Shown here in pieces: positions 1-12,540 of a stretch of DNA of 64,000 bases. The position numbers were made by a program, and so were the translations under genes. The notes beneath the pieces were generated by a model, which had not been told where the DNA came from, made no database searches, and saw only the letters and a program-made list of their open reading frames with translations. How positions within the stretch are numbered: position 1 is the first letter of the stretch; every line of letters begins with the position of its first letter. The DNA lies in NCBI RefSeq assembly GCF_026745355.1, contig NC_079202.1:30951240-31015239 (forward strand), written 5' to 3'. The DNA is from Beta vulgaris subsp. vulgaris (taxonomy: Eukaryota; Streptophyta; Magnoliopsida; Caryophyllales; Amaranthaceae).

Positions 1-251
1 CTCACTACCAACCGTCCAAATCACACTCCGAGGAATAGAGAAGAACACTTCATCCAGCTTAGAGAGCTCTTCACTGCAACAAACAACACAAATTGTAAGA
101 ATATTTTCAATAAAAATAATACATTAAACAAATTTCATCGAAAAATTTACCAGCCATCTAAAGGATGTTGATTTTCAGAACAATATTCAACAGCCTCCCT
201 TAAAAAAAATAGGTAGATCTTCCATCACATTTTTAAAATCTTTCATCATAT

Positions 252-610
252 TTAAAAGATGATCGAAACACCCTCAACTGCATAATCATCCAGCCTTAAA
301 GTTGACTTTGTTGGACCCCTAGAAGCATTTTGGAAAACAATCCATGTATTCTCCTCCATAGACATGTCCTCGCTTGCATCATAAAAAACGTTGATGATAT
401 CATTTGTCTTCTGACTCAATTGAGTCACTATAAAGTTAGGGAAGGCAGTAGTAGAAGGATTAGAAACCTCTTCCCAACCAGCTGGCAAATCCTTCACAGC
501 ATATGCAATTGATACCATTTCATCAAAGTAATTTTGATAAACTGAACTTGACAAAATTTTGTCAAGATCATCTTGTGAAGGATTATCAGAAGAAGAAGAG
601 AGTCCTTTAA
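252..610 (-). pseudogene. Unrecognised coding fragment (probable 3' exon)
   Basis: An open minus-strand frame of about 117 codons ends in a stop at 252. It reads through an acidic, serine-rich stretch (SSSSDNPSQDDLDKIL) into a compact globular-looking part with YQNYFDEMVSIAYAVKDLP and NTWIVFQNASRG. There is no ATG at the start of the frame, so it is more likely the last exon of a larger gene than a whole gene. The decayed coding blocks at 4150-4940 lie on the same strand upstream and may belong to the same ancestral gene, with the solo LTR at 777-3762 inserted between them. I do not recognise the family. Confidence 0.35.
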
Positions 611-1310
611 AATCTTAAACACATCAATGTGGCAAAGGGATACAACTTCCAAACCCCTCTTCCAAATCAACCACAAAGCATGAATATTCTATAAAAATTA
701 AAACAAATACTAATCTGTAATACTCTATATGTAAACAGGTAAAAATACACTATATCAAAACAAGACCAGCTATATGTGTAACACCCCCGCCACCCGAACC
801 CTTCTTTATTCGATAAAACTCGGGTTTTGGGGGAAAATAAATCCGCGAGGGTTTAACTCGACGGGTGGAGCTACCGCCGCACTTATCTCCTTGGAAATAA
901 ATGCAGCGCTAAATTAAAAACAAACTAAACTCACATTCATTAATCTTTACAACCAAAGTAAATCGTTCATTAAACATTACTAATTAATTAAGTGTTTCAG
1001 AGTTCTAGTGGAAGCCAATCATATGCTAAGTGGATGACAATTCTGAATGATCTCCCTTTTTATTCCCCCGATTGATTACCCACCTGCACAAATACATTGA
1101 AAAGAGACAAGAGAGAAGCTCTTAAAAATCAGAAAAATTGAGTAATTCCAACTCCATCCCGTAAAATACTTAAGTTGAAAATACTTTGTAAAAATAGTAG
1201 ATTAATGGTTTTGGAAGTCATAGAACATATACACGTATATATACATTGAATAATCACATCATTAATTCAATTAATCCAGTTATTCAAAGAGAGGAAAGAG
1301 AACACCAATA

Positions 1311-1416
1311 AGCCGGGGTCAATCCCCCTGTAACCACTTACTTCAATATTGTAGGCCGGGGCGAAGCCCTGTAACCACCTACTGGTAGGCCGGGGTAAAC
1401 CCCTGTAACCACCTAC
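1311..1416. repeat. Three-copy tandem repeat inside solo LTR 1
   Basis: Three imperfect copies of a 30-40 bp unit built on AGGCCGGGG...CCCTGTAACCACCTAC. Each copy holds a GGGG/CCCC-type dyad followed by TGTAACCAC. Confidence 0.7.
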
Positions 1417-1854
1417 GAAAAATCATAATGGCCATAATAACAGAGTCACTAGTGTGCAGACCTCTTCTACTTGGTTCACAACAAGATAGAAGGAAGACAG
1501 TAACAGAATAATCAATATAGTAACCAGAGAACCTGTAGGGGCCGCTGAACCACTCATATATGGCAACATGTTCATCATTTCCCTCCGATATTTCACTTTA
1601 CGTGATTAACATCATTTAATCAAGTCATCACATAAATCATATACACATTTACGTCATCTTGTTCAATTTACGTCATCTTATTCAATCCACTGTGAAGAAA
1701 TTCAATCCATCATAATCTCAATCCATTCATAGAGATTTCAATAACTCATTTCATAAACACAACCGTCACTTGAGTTCATTCATCACTTCATATTTATAAT
1801 CATTTCATTATCATAGGTTCTTACTGATTCTAACTTTCATAAAGTCTCAATATT

Positions 1855-1909
1855 AATAACAATAATAATATTTATGATAATCATAATGATATATAGTGAT
1901 AATAATAGC

Positions 1910-1965
<56 letters not shown>

Positions 1966-1990
1966 TCATAATAATAATATAATAATAATC
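1855..1990. repeat. AAT/TAA trinucleotide microsatellite
   Basis: An almost pure AAT run (about 1910-1962) sits within a longer degraded AAT-rich tract inside solo LTR 1. Confidence 0.9.
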
Positions 1991-3769
1991 ATAACATTAT
2001 TAAATGACATCAACCGAATTTAATAACGTTATAATAAACATATTTGTCATATCGTACATCGTCCATAGTCATGTTCATAATCGAAAACCATAGTCATTGT
2101 CCATTTGTCATTCGTATTCATAATCCGCATTAAGTCGATAATCCATAATTATAGTCCATACTTATAAATTTTATAAGCACATAATAATCACGTAATCAAT
2201 TCGTTTTACGCTAATAGGATCTATGTTTAGATGGACTTTAGAGATTACCTCGTGATGCATGCCCAAAAGTTAAGTTCACGAACATATTAGCACTCTTGAT
2301 ATTCCTCGTCTATGAAATCGGAGTCTACAATAGATGTTAACGAGATCTAAGTTAGTTCCTAAAGAACCCCTTTTTAATAATCCAAATAATTAAAGAAATT
2401 CTTAATGACTTTAGGAGAGTTTATAAATCAAAGTTTATGATTTTCAAATCATTTATGAAATCATTTTAAGTTACCACAAAATTACTTAAAAATTATTTTA
2501 AATATAAAAATAACTTTATTTTACTCCTTATTTTATTTTAGAAAATCAAGGAACATTTTCAAGTTATAAAAGATTAAGTGAAACTAAAACATACTAACTT
2601 ACTAAGATAGACTAATTTAGGAAAGTCAAAGGTTTTGGTTTTTAAAAAGTAAACAAGTAAAAGGAAATTTTCATTCTTTGTATTGACTCAAGGAGTCAGT
2701 TTCCTCATCCAAAAAATAAATAAATAAAGAAACGAACGAGGAGGCAGGGGAAAACAGAGAGCTCGAAGTAGGGGGGAAGAAGGAGTTTTGTGGCGGCTCG
2801 GTGTAAGGCGGCCAGAGGGAGGCCAGGGCGCCGCGACAAAGGATCGGGGTGAGGTGGTAGTTTGCCCGGTGGCTGGGCACGCTGCAGGGGATGCACAGAG
2901 GCGCCGCGAAGGGGGAAAGGTTGATGTTTTTCGCGGGTTGCAGGCTGTGAAATGGGTTTTGCGGGGGCGGTTGGAGGCAGGTTTTCAATGGTTCGATTGG
3001 TGGTTCAGTATGGTGCGGTGGTTTGAAATAGAAATAGAGGAATTGTAAATTGTGGTTTGAATATCATTTTTAATTTGAAAAACAAATATTCAGAAATCGA
3101 GAAGAAGCGAAATGAATTGAAGCAAACCTTTTGAGATTGTTTATTTGCTTGAGTAATTTGGCGGGTGAAATTCGGTATTTATAGAAGAGGTTGGTCAGAA
3201 ATTTTGAGCTTGGTCAAGCTCCATTAATGGCGGAGAGGAGGGCTATGGTGTTTAGCCTTTGAAAATTGTCCCCTAAATCTGATTTTTATGGATTGAAATT
3301 CAAATCTTTACTGACAAGGGCTGTGAATTATTGACAATTTGGCTCATTTGTGCTGTAAATCAGACAAGAATGCGGAGGAAGATGATGAGTGAATCACGTT
3401 TTTCCTCCCTTTTCTTTTTCCTTTTTTTTGTTTTTATTTTAACTTTTCTTTTTGGCTAAGAGACATGTAGGCTATGGACTTGTATCTGGGCTTTGGATTG
3501 CTAATAATGGATGGACAACTTGAACAAGGATACTCACAACCAAAAGTATAGAGTTTAATTAATTAGAAATAATGAAATGAATAATAAAACATGTAAATGA
3601 TTTAATTTTAAACTAGTTAAATAAATCAAAACTAGATGAAGTCATTATTTTAATAAACATAGTTATCAAATAAAATCGCATTATCATAAAATAAATTTAA
3701 GCAGGAATAATATTGAATCATAATAAATAATAAAATACACTTTGAAAATTCGGGGTATTACAATATGAA

Positions 3770-4110
3770 AATAGCACCAACTATATTAGAGCAAAAATAA
3801 ACTATGTCATCAGTATAACAAAAACAATAAAAGCACATATACTATATTACATACAAAATACACTATATCATATTACACAACACTATATGAGTCAGAACTA
3901 CACTTTATCCAAAAGGGAACATTATTCTAATTTTTCATAAGGCACGACAAGGCAGAAACGCTATGTCACATTAAAACACATTGTATCACATACAACCCCA
4001 CTATATCAAATACAAACACATTATCACACCATCACAAAACCACACAATATCATATAAAACCACATTATATCACATACAACAACGCTATATCACTCAAAAC
4101 TATACTATAT
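3770..4110. repeat. Degenerate CACTATATCACATACAA minisatellite
   Basis: Many loose copies of an 18-22 bp unit resembling ACACTATATCACATACAA follow one another. Similar phrases occur just left of solo LTR 1 (about 740-775), so the LTR inserted into this AT-rich repeat, possibly within an intron of the decayed minus-strand gene. Confidence 0.6.
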
Positions 4111-4149
4111 AAAAAATTAATATTATTCTTAAATTTAAACTTACATCTT

Positions 4150-4940
4150 TAACTTTTGTAGTAATTTCTTCATCAGTGAGACTTCCTGGTGGAAGCTCAA
4201 ACTAAATATGAAGCTTGCCCTTCACCTTCCTCTTGGGCGCAGCCTCGTTTGTTACATCACTTTCTCCACTTCCTGTATCATCAGGCGATACAGGACGTGG
4301 TACATACTAAACTTTAATTTGTTTTTGAACCGGCTTCATCCGGCTGAAATCGACATGCCCATCATCAGTGAAGTAAAACTTAGCACTTATTGGATAAGTA
4401 TCATCAAGCAAACCACTTCCAAACTTATCACATAATACTTCATGATGAATTCTCTTGCCAATTGACACATTATCTCAATGATACAGCATAGGCAACTGAG
4501 TTGGAGGCATGCCATCACCAATCTATAGGTGATGGAAGTAAAGCAACTTCAACAAAATTATACTCCCAGTATAATGCCCCCGAGAACCTTTACTGTATAA
4601 TGAAAACTTGTCCAAAACAGTCGCATGCCTCAACCTCTCCAAAATATGTTTACACCAATTTAAACAAGGAATTGTCCGAACCTCATTTACAGCAAAACCA
4701 GCCTCAAATCCAGTGTGTTATTTGCAACAGGAGCTAAAAAAGAAGAAAAAGCAAATAACACATACAACTTTTTAAAAACCTCCCCACCATCAACTAACCT
4801 AATTAACTCAGAATAAACAGAAAATATAAGAATAAACTCCAAATTAATCCCTCCAACTTGCAAAGAAGCACGTCCTTTCATATAAGAACAAAACTCTCAA
4901 TCAAATAAAGAGGAAAAGATGCAGTGATCAAGTGCTGATG
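4150..4940 (-). pseudogene. Decayed coding region, possibly the helical region of a transposon-carried Ulp1-type protein
   Basis: Read on the minus strand, several frames carry protein-like text broken by stops and frameshifts. 4880-4690 gives FAFSSFLAPVANNTLDLRL. Near 4450-4500 there is MPPTQLPMLYH. 4440-4340 gives DDTYPISAKFYFTDDGHVDF. About 4260-4200 is a basic KRKVKGK stretch. 4200-4150 gives ELPPGSLTDEEITTKVKD just before a possible GTAAGT donor. The sequence order vaguely recalls the poorly named helical region that precedes Ulp1-like protease domains in plant DNA transposon proteins. That comparison is from memory and weak. It is certainly not an intact gene. Confidence 0.3.
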
Positions 4941-5394
4941 CAAACTCAAAATAGTAATACTTATCTATTCCAAAAGGCGATGCATATTAGAAATGTCTCA
5001 GATAATTCCAAAGCACATGTACTATAAATAGGAGCATGTAACTCCGTAGAAGAGCAAGTTTTTTAGAGAGAAAATGTTCATAGCAAATTTTTGCGAGACC
5101 AAAAAATTATGTACAAAAGCCTTACGCTCAAAATTAGTTATTACTCATATTACTCAATCATGGTAAAAGTTCATTGAAGTTCAATCAAAGTAAGCTATTA
5201 TTCATATCTGCTTTTCAATATTATTGTTCGTGTTTTCAAAACTGATTTCATCTACTTATTAATCTGATATTGATAAACCAGTTTTTCAAATTCAGATATA
5301 AAGTTAATAATCTTATTTTCAAACATTATTCAATTTTGTAACGAGATAAATTACCTACCAGCGCTCCCTCTTTCATTATATAATTAATCTAACA

Positions 5395-8300
5395 CACAAT
5401 AGTAGAAAAAGAACGATTTGCGTCCCCCCAAGTGTGTCACACGACAAGCAAAACGACGCAAAAACATAATTTGCGTCGCATGCTACGAAGAGTGCAACAC
5501 AAAACAGCATTGCATAAGCACCAGATACAAGTTATATGCATCGTACCCTATTGATGTTGCGATGCATATAGCTCAGATACAATGATGCGCTCGGACACTG
5601 AGGCCCATCTGACGCACATCGCTGCGTCATGGATACAATAATTGAGGCCCCTATCTGCGTTGCACTTAACTAAAGTGTGTTGCAAAAGGCTAATTTGCGT
5701 CAGACCCCTTGGTTCATCCGACGCAGATCATCCCACAGCCCATTTATAATTTTTTAACACGCCCAACACCCTCTCTAACCTAAAACTCCCTCTCAATTTT
5801 TCTTAACCTAAAACGCCCAACACACACCTATCTCTCTACAACTGTTTTACTTCTCAACTTTCATCTCTCACCATTTCTCTTTCCTCTCTCCACGGTGACT
5901 CTTTTCTTTCACCTGGTGATTTCTGCTCGCAGGAGTCCTAGAACTAGGCGTCGTTGTCCGCTGCTGGTTTTCGCGGTTTCACCGGCACCATTCTCAACTC
6001 AATTTCGAGTGGAAAGTAAACGAAAACGAAAGAGATTCACAACTCAATCTCGAAGAAAGAGATTCGTAACATCTTCACAAAGAGGAAACATCAGATTGAT
6101 TGAAAAGAAAGAGTGAGTTCACTTATTTGATGTTGCCACTGATCTTCTTGCTTAAAGTTATTTGGACTTGATTTTGGTGGTGAAGATTTGATGATTTCGG
6201 CTTGATTGACTTTGTCAATTTTTTTTTCATTTTCTATAACTGATTTGCTTAGTATTCCATTTTCATTATCTGTTTTAATATCATTTTGCTTTTTTTTATA
6301 TCTGATTTTTTTGTTTATTTTTATGGCATTTATCCTAGTCTAGGGTTTATTTTTCAGATCTAGGATTTTCTTTTAAATTTTCAGTTCTGAAATTCCTTTT
6401 TTCGTTTTTAGATCTGGATTTGCTTCTTCTCGAAGTCTTTTCGCCAGAATTAACCTCGACCAAAATCGATCGATCTCCGGTGAAATTTCGACTGTAGCGA
6501 GAGCTTGCGTTTGAGGCACTAGTACAGAAAAGGCAATTTGCGTCGGACTCTGGTGCGACGCCAAAGCCCTCGACGCAAATGACTCAGAAACGATCTGCAT
6601 CGTATGCGGAAACGACGCAGATGGTTCAGCTATTTGCGTCGCCTCGTATACGGTGCGACGTAGATGGCTATCCGCCCAATTCAGAGTAGTGCAGAGGTAA
6701 TGTGCGTCGCACATTGCCTAGGGTGCGACGCACATTAGTGATTTGCGTCGCACCTCGGGCTATGTGCGACGCAAATTACTATTTAATAAAAAAAAAATTT
6801 TAGACCTACAATATACTGCAAAGATGATTCTCGAACAGTAGAAGAGTAGAAGATTGAAATCGAAGTAGGAAACGAAACGCAGATCTAGAGTAGAGTAGAA
6901 ATTTCAGAAAGACGCAAAATTCAATAATTTTATAATTTACAAGTCCAACACAAAACATTAAACCACCAAAATTCTATAATTTACAACCCGAACACAAAAT
7001 AATATAAAAAATCAGAGATCTAGAGTAGAAAGACGCAAAATTCTATCAATTCCCTTCCATTTATGACGAAGAAAACTTCCAGAGAAACCAAAAAACAGAT
7101 CTGCAAATGAAAGTAAGAAAAAAAAGTCAATCAAAAATCAGATCTAAAAAGTAAAAAAACAAAAGAAAATAATTTCAGGAGTATAAAACTCGAAGACAAT
7201 GAAAAAATAAAACGAAGATGCAGCGAAAAACGAAAAATTCACGAAAATGAAAAAACGAGGTCTTCAAACAAGATCTGAAAAAAATGACAAATTACAAACA
7301 ATTAAGACAGGCGAAAAACAAGAAAAAGAAAAAGGAAAAAAAATAACTTACCTTATTTTTGGAGTGCGAAGAACGAAATTGCTCCTTGTGAAGTTCGTTG
7401 CTTCTCGAATGTTGTTGATGAGAAAACGAACAAGTTACCTTCGGTTTTAGCCACGCTTTATAGTCGAAATTTTTGGCTTTATTTAAAAATTAAAATAAAA
7501 TAAGAAGTTAGTGTCAAACGTCAGTCATTATTTGTTGTCTGATTATGATTTCGGCTGCTGTTCACGGATGCAGACGAAATTGTTGATGTGAAAATGAACA
7601 AAATGAAGTTCGTTCTTCGAACAAGTTCACGGATGCAGACGAATGTTGTTCACGGATGTTGCTCTTTGAATTGTGGAATTGTTGATGTGAGAACGAACAA
7701 AATGGAGTGAGAGAAGGAGAAGGAGGAAGAGAAGAGAGAGAAGAGAGAGATGACGGCCGCTGGAATTTTTAGGTTAAGGAAAGAAATGGAGTGAGTGAGG
7801 GAGAAGGAGAGTGATAGGAAGCGCGCGGCCGCTGAAATGTTTAGGTTACGGAATTTCTAGATTTTAGGTTTAAACCCAAAAACACGCGGGTTATGGGTCG
7901 CGAATATGCGTCGGACGGGTCATGAAGTCCGACGCAAATTGGGCTTTTGCAACGCGCTAAATTAACATGCGACGCAGATCCGCGAAGACGATTTGCGTCG
8001 TATGTGCCTGAAGGTCCGACACACATTGGGTTTTTGCAACGCACATATGTTACATGCGACGCATATAGCTCATACTGGTGCTCACTTACACATGATGTGC
8101 GTCGCACCCTTCTTCGCGTGCGACGCAAATGACCCTTTTGCGTCATTTCTGTTTCTGTGCGACGCAAATTAGGGGATGCAAATCACCATTTTTCTACTAG
8201 TGAGGTGAAGATTACAGAAGCTTGAGAATCTTAGTTCTGTTGTCTCCGGTCTCAACCAAATCAGGTTTTTTCGTAGCACCGCCACCAAAGCACTCCTACT

Positions 8301-8941
8301 GATGATATTGTTACACCGTAGTTCTCTCTTTTATGATTTTCAGTGATTTTGTAATTTTCTCTTTTGTGATTTTTCTGTAATTTTATTTAATTGATTTTTT
8401 ATAATTTATGTATTTTCTTATGTAATTTTCTCTTTTTCTTTATTTTCTGTAATTTATTTTTACAAATCTACTATTTTTTGTGAAGAGACCAAAATCTTTA
8501 TTGCAACAGCCTCATTCCTAGTTCATGAGATTAATTTTTTTTTTTATTAAAAATAGCAATTTGCGTCGGATGATGTACAATGTCCGACGCAAATCATTGT
8601 TTTAGGTATAAACTAAAGGCCCAAGGCCTGGGCAGCAGGTAGGATGTGATTTGCGTCGGATATTGTGTCACATGCGACGCAGATGACAATAATTTGTGTC
8701 GCATGTGGCATTATGTGCGACGCAAATGGGAGATGTGAATGCATTGTGTATGCTGGGATGAGGCATCATCTGTGTTGTACTTCGAGACCCGTCCGACGCA
8801 AATAGCTACTGAACTGCGTCGTTTCCTAATCCGACGCAGATCATGGCTCCGTCATTTGCGTCGAGACTTGTATCGTCGGACCAATGTCCGATGCAAATGG
8901 TGGTCTCAGGTCCAACGCAAATCATTGATTATGTACTAGTG
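5395..8941. mobile_element. Non-autonomous CACTA element (outer, TSD ACA)
   Basis: The left end reads CACAATAGTAGAAAAAG and the right end, reverse-complemented, CACTAGTACATAATC. Both run into ATTTGCGT motifs. The 3-bp repeat ACA flanks the element (5392-5394 and 8942-8944), as expected for CACTA transposons. Near each end are clustered direct and inverted copies of ATTTGCGTCGGA / TGCGACGCAAAT, typical subterminal repeats. No transposase is seen. The inside holds a second CACTA element (6517-8202). Confidence 0.8.
6517..8202. mobile_element. Non-autonomous CACTA element (inner, TSD AGG)
   Basis: It starts CACTAGTACAGAAAAGG and ends, reverse-complemented, CACTAGTAGAAAAATGG. The flanking 3-bp repeat is AGG (6514-6516 and 8203-8205). 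Dense GCGTCG/CGACGC subterminal repeats lie at 6537-6775 and 7905-8170. The middle (6780-7860) is unrelated AT- and purine-rich DNA with no convincing ORF. Confidence 0.8.
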
Positions 8942-8986
8942 ACACAGTTGGGACGGTCCTAAACCCGTCTAGTCCTAGGTAAATCC

Positions 8987-8998
8987 TGGTATCAGAGC
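8987..8998 (+). other. Copia primer-binding site TGGTATCAGAGC
   Basis: Exact match to the common plant copia primer-binding sequence. It marks the LTR/internal junction of the fragment at 4950-9060. Confidence 0.65.
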
Positions 8999-9178
8999 AT
9001 GTGACTATTCATTTGTTCTTGTTTGTTTCATCAGATCAAATTTTTTAAGTGTTCTGGCTATAAATATAGAATAAATTACTTGTTATCCTTGGGCTTAGGG
9101 AATCCTCCCCTTCTGCCTGACTCAGGGACGGGCCTGGATTTGTGACCATAAATATGATGTATTTCCCATATCTAATAA

Positions 9179-11656
9179 TATAACACTCCTGAATTTCGAG
9201 TGATTAATTAAATTAACTAATATTAAAATTCTATAGAAATTTCGGCAGAGTTCCATTTGAAATATGGGCTGCCTAAAATTTAATTTAGGACTAACGTCCC
9301 AATTTTAAACCTGTTTCAACCAATCAGCAATCCATATTCCAAATTCCCAATAACTTCACCCAGCTCAAATACCAACGAAATTCCTGTTTAATTACTCTAA
9401 ATCCAAACGTGTTATTCCACGATTATTACGAGAATAATCGCTAAGAAAGAACTACATGTACCAAAACTAGATTAAAGCTTAATTTAAACTATTACAACCC
9501 AACCGAATAATGATTTAGGTGGATTAATATTTACAACCCTAAGTCTCAAAATAGTGATTATATATAAGAAATGCACCAGAAAAGAACTAATAACTATATT
9601 TACGGAAAACTAGTGGACGTTGCTCTCCGCCTACACCCCGACTCTAAGCCTTCATGTACCTGCATATATCAAGCATGTAGTATCAGCCAAACAGGCTGAG
9701 CAAGATTCAATACTGTAAAGCCAAATACATATGCAGGTAGGATGCATTAATTATATCCTATAAATCATTTACTTTTACAACCACAATACTAAATAAAAAC
9801 ATTATAAAAAAAATGTCTTCATTTTTCTTCCAAATCAAAAACTTATCTATTTTCTTTGATAAAACAATTTCTTTCATAATCTTAGAATCACAATAATAAA
9901 TCTATGAAATAAAATGAACTTTCTTTCCCATTGGGTTAGCTAGGCCCTCCGGATAACTATTAGACAAAGACCCCGGTGTGCACACCCAACAAACGGCCAA
10001 ACCGTAGCAGAAGATCTAAGTTCGAGGTACTGATCAACGTACCCCCAACTATTCAGTAATGTCGAGACGATCCCGGCAAGGTTCCAATTCCTTGAGACAC
10101 CACAAAGGCAATCCCAACCATTTTAAAAACATAAAACTATCCATAAATCTTTTTCTGTAACTATTCTATAATTCAAGGTTTGAAAATAAACTATCTGTAT
10201 TAGGATGAACATCCTCCTATCCAAACCAATCTCAACTCAAGAGAGATACACACCTTTATAATCTTTTCTCGTAAATATGAAAGTTTTAGTTGAAATCTTA
10301 TCTTTTGTAGACCTTTCTCGTAACTATTAAAGATTTGAGTAAGGAATCTTACCTTTTAAACTATAGCAAACCAACTAGCTCAGTCAATACGGCTCCTCAA
10401 TGAACCCGGGATCTACAATATAAACATACATGTACTTAATAAATATTAATATATTTGGATAAAATAGTTAATGAGCTTTTATTAACTTTAGTTTTATAAA
10501 AATCAACCTCCTTTTTTTTATAAAAGTAAGTGTAACTAATTCTTATAACTTAATTACTTAAACCGCTATTTACCTTTGATTACCAAGTAATTAGTACCAA
10601 TAATACTAAAATCTCCCTTAGTTTATATTAAATTAAAATTAATATTCATATTATATATTTAGACACTCAAAAATCCTTTAGAAAAACATTCATAAGAAAA
10701 CATTGAAACTTAAAACACTCGAAACTAATTATACTTTTTATCAATTTCAGCAAAAACTTAAAATGGACATAACTTTCTCATTCAAGATCCAAATTAAGCA
10801 TTTCTTGAGCCTATTATGGATAAAATTTCAATACGAACAACTTTTGTGAAATGGTATTTTTCCTATAAATGCCCAGAAACTGCTCAAAATAGCATTTTAT
10901 GAAACTAACAGGTAATTTATACGAATTACACCACAATTTTCTTTGAACAACAAGTTTACTTAACATTCTATTAATCTAAACTAACTACTAAACACCTAAA
11001 TAAACATTCTATTCATTCAATTCCACACCCAAACAATTAAAATCAAAATCCCCAATTCAATTTCATAAACATAAACCCTAACTTCATAGTTTTAAAAGAA
11101 AACTTAAATTAGTTGAGAAATTCAACTTACCCTCTAATATAGAAGATTGGGGATGAAAAATAACTTGCAAAACGCCCCTAATACAATCCCTAGACGACCC
11201 AAAATACAGCAACAACGACCCTTTTGCTCTCCCCTTGCGCCGCCCACTTCTATGGTGTCGCTTCTAGTTGTGGTTGCGGGTCGTCGGCAACGGTGGTGGT
11301 TGTGTGGTGAAGGAAGAATATTGAAGAACTTGGAGAAGGAGATGGTGAAGAGGTTGAATGGTGGTGAGGAAGAAAACGTATATGTGAGGTTCTCTTTGTT
11401 TTTTTTTCTTTCCTTTTTCTTTTCTTGTTTTATTTTTTCCTTTCCCCCCTTTTTACATATATGTGAGTCAGTGAGTATATTCCCTCTTATTACTATTATT
11501 AGTTAAATTATTCACTAAACTTGTCCCACTACAACCATATAAATTATTTACAAAGTAATTCCTAAAGATAAATGAATTTAACTATTAAATAAACTAAAAT
11601 AAATAATATAGTTAATAAAATAAATAATAAATTGTTTCAAAAATTGGGGTGTTACA
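9179..11656. mobile_element. Solo LTR 2 (gypsy-type, 2478 bp, TSD AATAA)
   Basis: It starts TATAACACTCC (the expected TG appears mutated to TA) and ends GGGGTGTTACA. It is flanked by identical AATAA (9174-9178 and 11657-11661). The end sequences match those of solo LTR 1, so it is a related LTR family. A GC-rich patch at about 11190-11390 contains a short ORF that I do not consider coding. No retrotransposon genes are attached. Confidence 0.85.
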
Positions 11657-12282
11657 AATAACCTCTATTTGGATTATTGCCGTAAGGAGTTGAATAATGT
11701 TAGAACAATCATTGTCGTTTAGAAGTATCCCCGTATGTCATCCCATAATATAAAGTACTACTTTTCCCTTCAAAAATATAAAACCTCTTAAAGTTTGTTC
11801 ATAGGAAATTCTAATACACATACACTAATGAAATGGACACATAAAAGAAGGAATCAATTCTAATCCAAATCATCCTATAGTTCACCCATTCCATTGGAAA
11901 TTTCATCCTTCAACTAGTTGTTAACCCGGGAGATATCCCAGAGCATTTACTAATGCGAATTTGAAGTGTTAAATCAAACACTTGAGAGAAGTGACAAAAA
12001 AATTATGGGTATTGGATTGTGCTCGTAAAAATATTTTCAAGTTCCTTATAAATTTTCTACATAGTAAATTATAATATGAATTATTAATCAATATAACCCT
12101 CGACTTCAAGAGAGTACATATATATAAAATATATAAATAATTACAAAGAACATAATACAATATTATTTTTGAAATATAGGTTAATGTGTAACAATATATC
12201 CGGATGCACTTAAATGGTGTTAACTAGGGAGGTTGAAAAAATCTTAAGAGTTCTTTTGATAATATAATAATACTAAAAAGTA

Positions 12283-12540
12283 CTCCCTCTGTTTTTTTTT
12301 ATCTTTCTCACTTAGAATCTTGACACTATTCATGCATAGAGAGAATCTTCTCAAATGTTCTCAATTTATAAGAAAAAACATAGTCATGTGGGTCTTGTTT
12401 GATTCGTCTCAATTAGTACTTTATTAAAATTCAATCGTTATAATTTTTACTAATATATAATGAAAGATATTTAAGTTTTAAAACGTGCATTGGCAAACGT
12501 GCAAAGTCAAAGTAGGAATGATAAAAAAAAACAGAGGGAG
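12283..12540. mobile_element. Stowaway-like MITE (258 bp, TSD TA)
   Basis: CTCCCTCTGTTTTTTTTTATC at the left end faces GATAAAAAAAAACAGAGGGAG at the right end, with TA on both sides (12281-12282 and 12541-12542). These are the hallmarks of Tc1/mariner-type Stowaway MITEs. Confidence 0.85.

Larger units (their letters stand above)
777..3762. mobile_element. Solo LTR 1 (gypsy-type, 2986 bp, TSD ATATG)
   Basis: The segment begins TGTAACACCCC and ends GGGGTATTACA, matching inverted ends with the TG...CA signature of LTRs. It is flanked by the identical 5-bp repeat ATATG (772-776 and 3763-3767). No internal retroviral genes are present, so this is an LTR left alone after recombination between two LTRs. 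TGTAACACCC ends and 2-4 kb length are usual for Del/Tekay-like gypsy LTRs; that assignment is inference. It contains a three-copy tandem repeat (1311-1416), an AAT microsatellite, and a GC-rich island around 2750-3010 whose short ORFs look like chance frames. Confidence 0.85.
4950..9060 (+). mobile_element. Fragment of a copia-type LTR and leader, split by CACTA elements
   Basis: A TATA-box-like CTATAAATAGG near 5023 is followed by leader-like sequence to 5394. The sequence resumes at 8942 after the CACTA insertion and reaches TGGTATCAGAGC at 8987-8998, the usual primer-binding site of plant copia elements (complementary to initiator tRNA-Met). This looks like the 3' part of a 5' LTR plus the start of an internal region. 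No coding part and no second LTR are visible; solo LTR 2 begins at 9179. The outer limits are approximate. Confidence 0.5.

Noticed and set aside
2671..3048. Short frames in the GC-rich patch of solo LTR 1
   Set aside because: Both strands are open at once, there is no domain, and the location inside an LTR makes a gene unlikely.
7841..8167. Arg/Cys-rich frames in the CACTA subterminal region
   Set aside because: They are translations of the GCGTCG/CGACGC repeats and occur on both strands.
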